Assembly (NCBI GenBank): GCA_016201805.1
Contig: JACQCB010000191.1
Location: 1 to 8,926, forward strand
Direction: 5' to 3'
Length of the DNA: 8,926 bases
Source of the DNA: Nitrospirota bacterium
GTDB taxonomy: Bacteria > Nitrospirota > Nitrospiria > Nitrospirales > Nitrospiraceae
Numbering within the stretch: position 1 is the stretch's first letter; the number at the start of each line of letters is the position of its first letter. Below are positions 8,641-8,926 of this stretch, one piece after another. Made by a program: the position numbers and the translations under genes. The notes beneath the pieces were generated by a model. The model did no database searches, was not told the DNA's origin, and saw only the letters and a program-made list of their open reading frames with translations.

Positions 8641-8926
8641 TTAATGCGCCGACCACTGGACGGTTTTTAGGTCGACGCCATCTTTGGCCATCTCATACAA
8701 GGGCGACATCTCCCGCAGCTTGGTGACGATCTCGATGATGCGTCCGGCCGTGTAGTCCACTTCCTCGTTCGTGTTGAAGCGCCCGAGGCCGAACCGGATC
8801 GAGGAGTGGGCCAGGTCCGATCCCACCCCCAGCGCGCGGAGGACGTAGGAGGGCTCCAGCGTCGCCGAGGTGCAAGCCGAGCCGGACGACAGGGCGATTT
8901 CCTTGACGCCCATCAGGAGCGATTCG
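8641..8926 (-). CDS. iscS: Cysteine desulfurase IscS, C-terminal part
   Basis: The last 95 codons of a pyridoxal-phosphate cysteine desulfurase are present, and the 5' part lies beyond the right edge. The fragment opens with ESLLMG, in frame from 8925. It includes the catalytic loop SSGSACTS, with the persulfide-forming cysteine encoded at 8874-8872. LEPSYVLRALG and AHSSIRFGLGRF follow, as in E. coli IscS. The C-terminal segment (LSPLYEM-like, then GVDLKTVQW) is the region that contacts IscU in the studied complex, so the interaction surface is intact. The short, canonical loop of this group I desulfurase and the location directly before iscU identify it as IscS rather than SufS. The stop TAA is at 8643-8641. 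Whether an iscR regulator lies upstream cannot be seen. Confidence 0.96.
   Translation of the reverse strand, partial: ESLLMGVKEIALSSGSACTSATLEPSYVLRALGVGSDLAHSSIRFGLGRFNTNEEVDYTAGRIIEIVTKLREMSPLYEMAKDGVDLKTVQWSAH

Overview
The window (8,926 bases, high GC) reads as ordinary chromosomal DNA of a Gram-negative bacterium. Every gene has a recognisable housekeeping role except one partial gene at the left edge. The combination of a full ISC iron-sulfur cassette, a zinc-ribbon-bearing HscB, a class A penicillin-binding protein and BipA/TypA suggests a Nitrospira-like organism. That assignment rests on general impression, not on a marker gene, and a proteobacterium cannot be excluded.

Layout from left to right. 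At 1-343 (minus) is the 5' part of an unrecognised gene that runs off the left edge. It lies 33 bp downstream of typA (377-2266, minus), the BipA/TypA translational GTPase. A 217-bp divergent intergenic region (2267-2483) follows. It holds a typA promoter with a consensus -10, a perfect 8-bp hairpin plus U8 tract at the predicted start of the typA transcript, and a weaker candidate promoter for the gene going the other way. That gene (2484-4868, plus) is a bifunctional class A penicillin-binding protein of the PBP1A type. It converges, with a 38-bp gap, on a minus-strand iron-sulfur assembly operon.

The operon is transcribed from right to left: iscS (3' end only, running off the right edge), iscU, iscA, hscB, hscA and iscX. 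IscS takes sulfur from cysteine and passes it to the IscU scaffold. The HscB/HscA cochaperone-chaperone pair recognises IscU and helps release its cluster. IscA is an A-type carrier, and IscX is a small modulator of IscS. The ferredoxin gene (fdx) that lies between hscA and iscX in the classical enterobacterial operon is absent. In its place is an 89-bp spacer filled by a degenerate 7-bp tandem repeat.

I found no mobile element, CRISPR array, tRNA, rRNA or phage gene, and no stretch over 300 bases without a gene. I do not see an obviously new multi-gene system. The items most worth a second look are the typA leader hairpin, the heptad repeat in the isc operon, and the tetracysteine domain on HscB.
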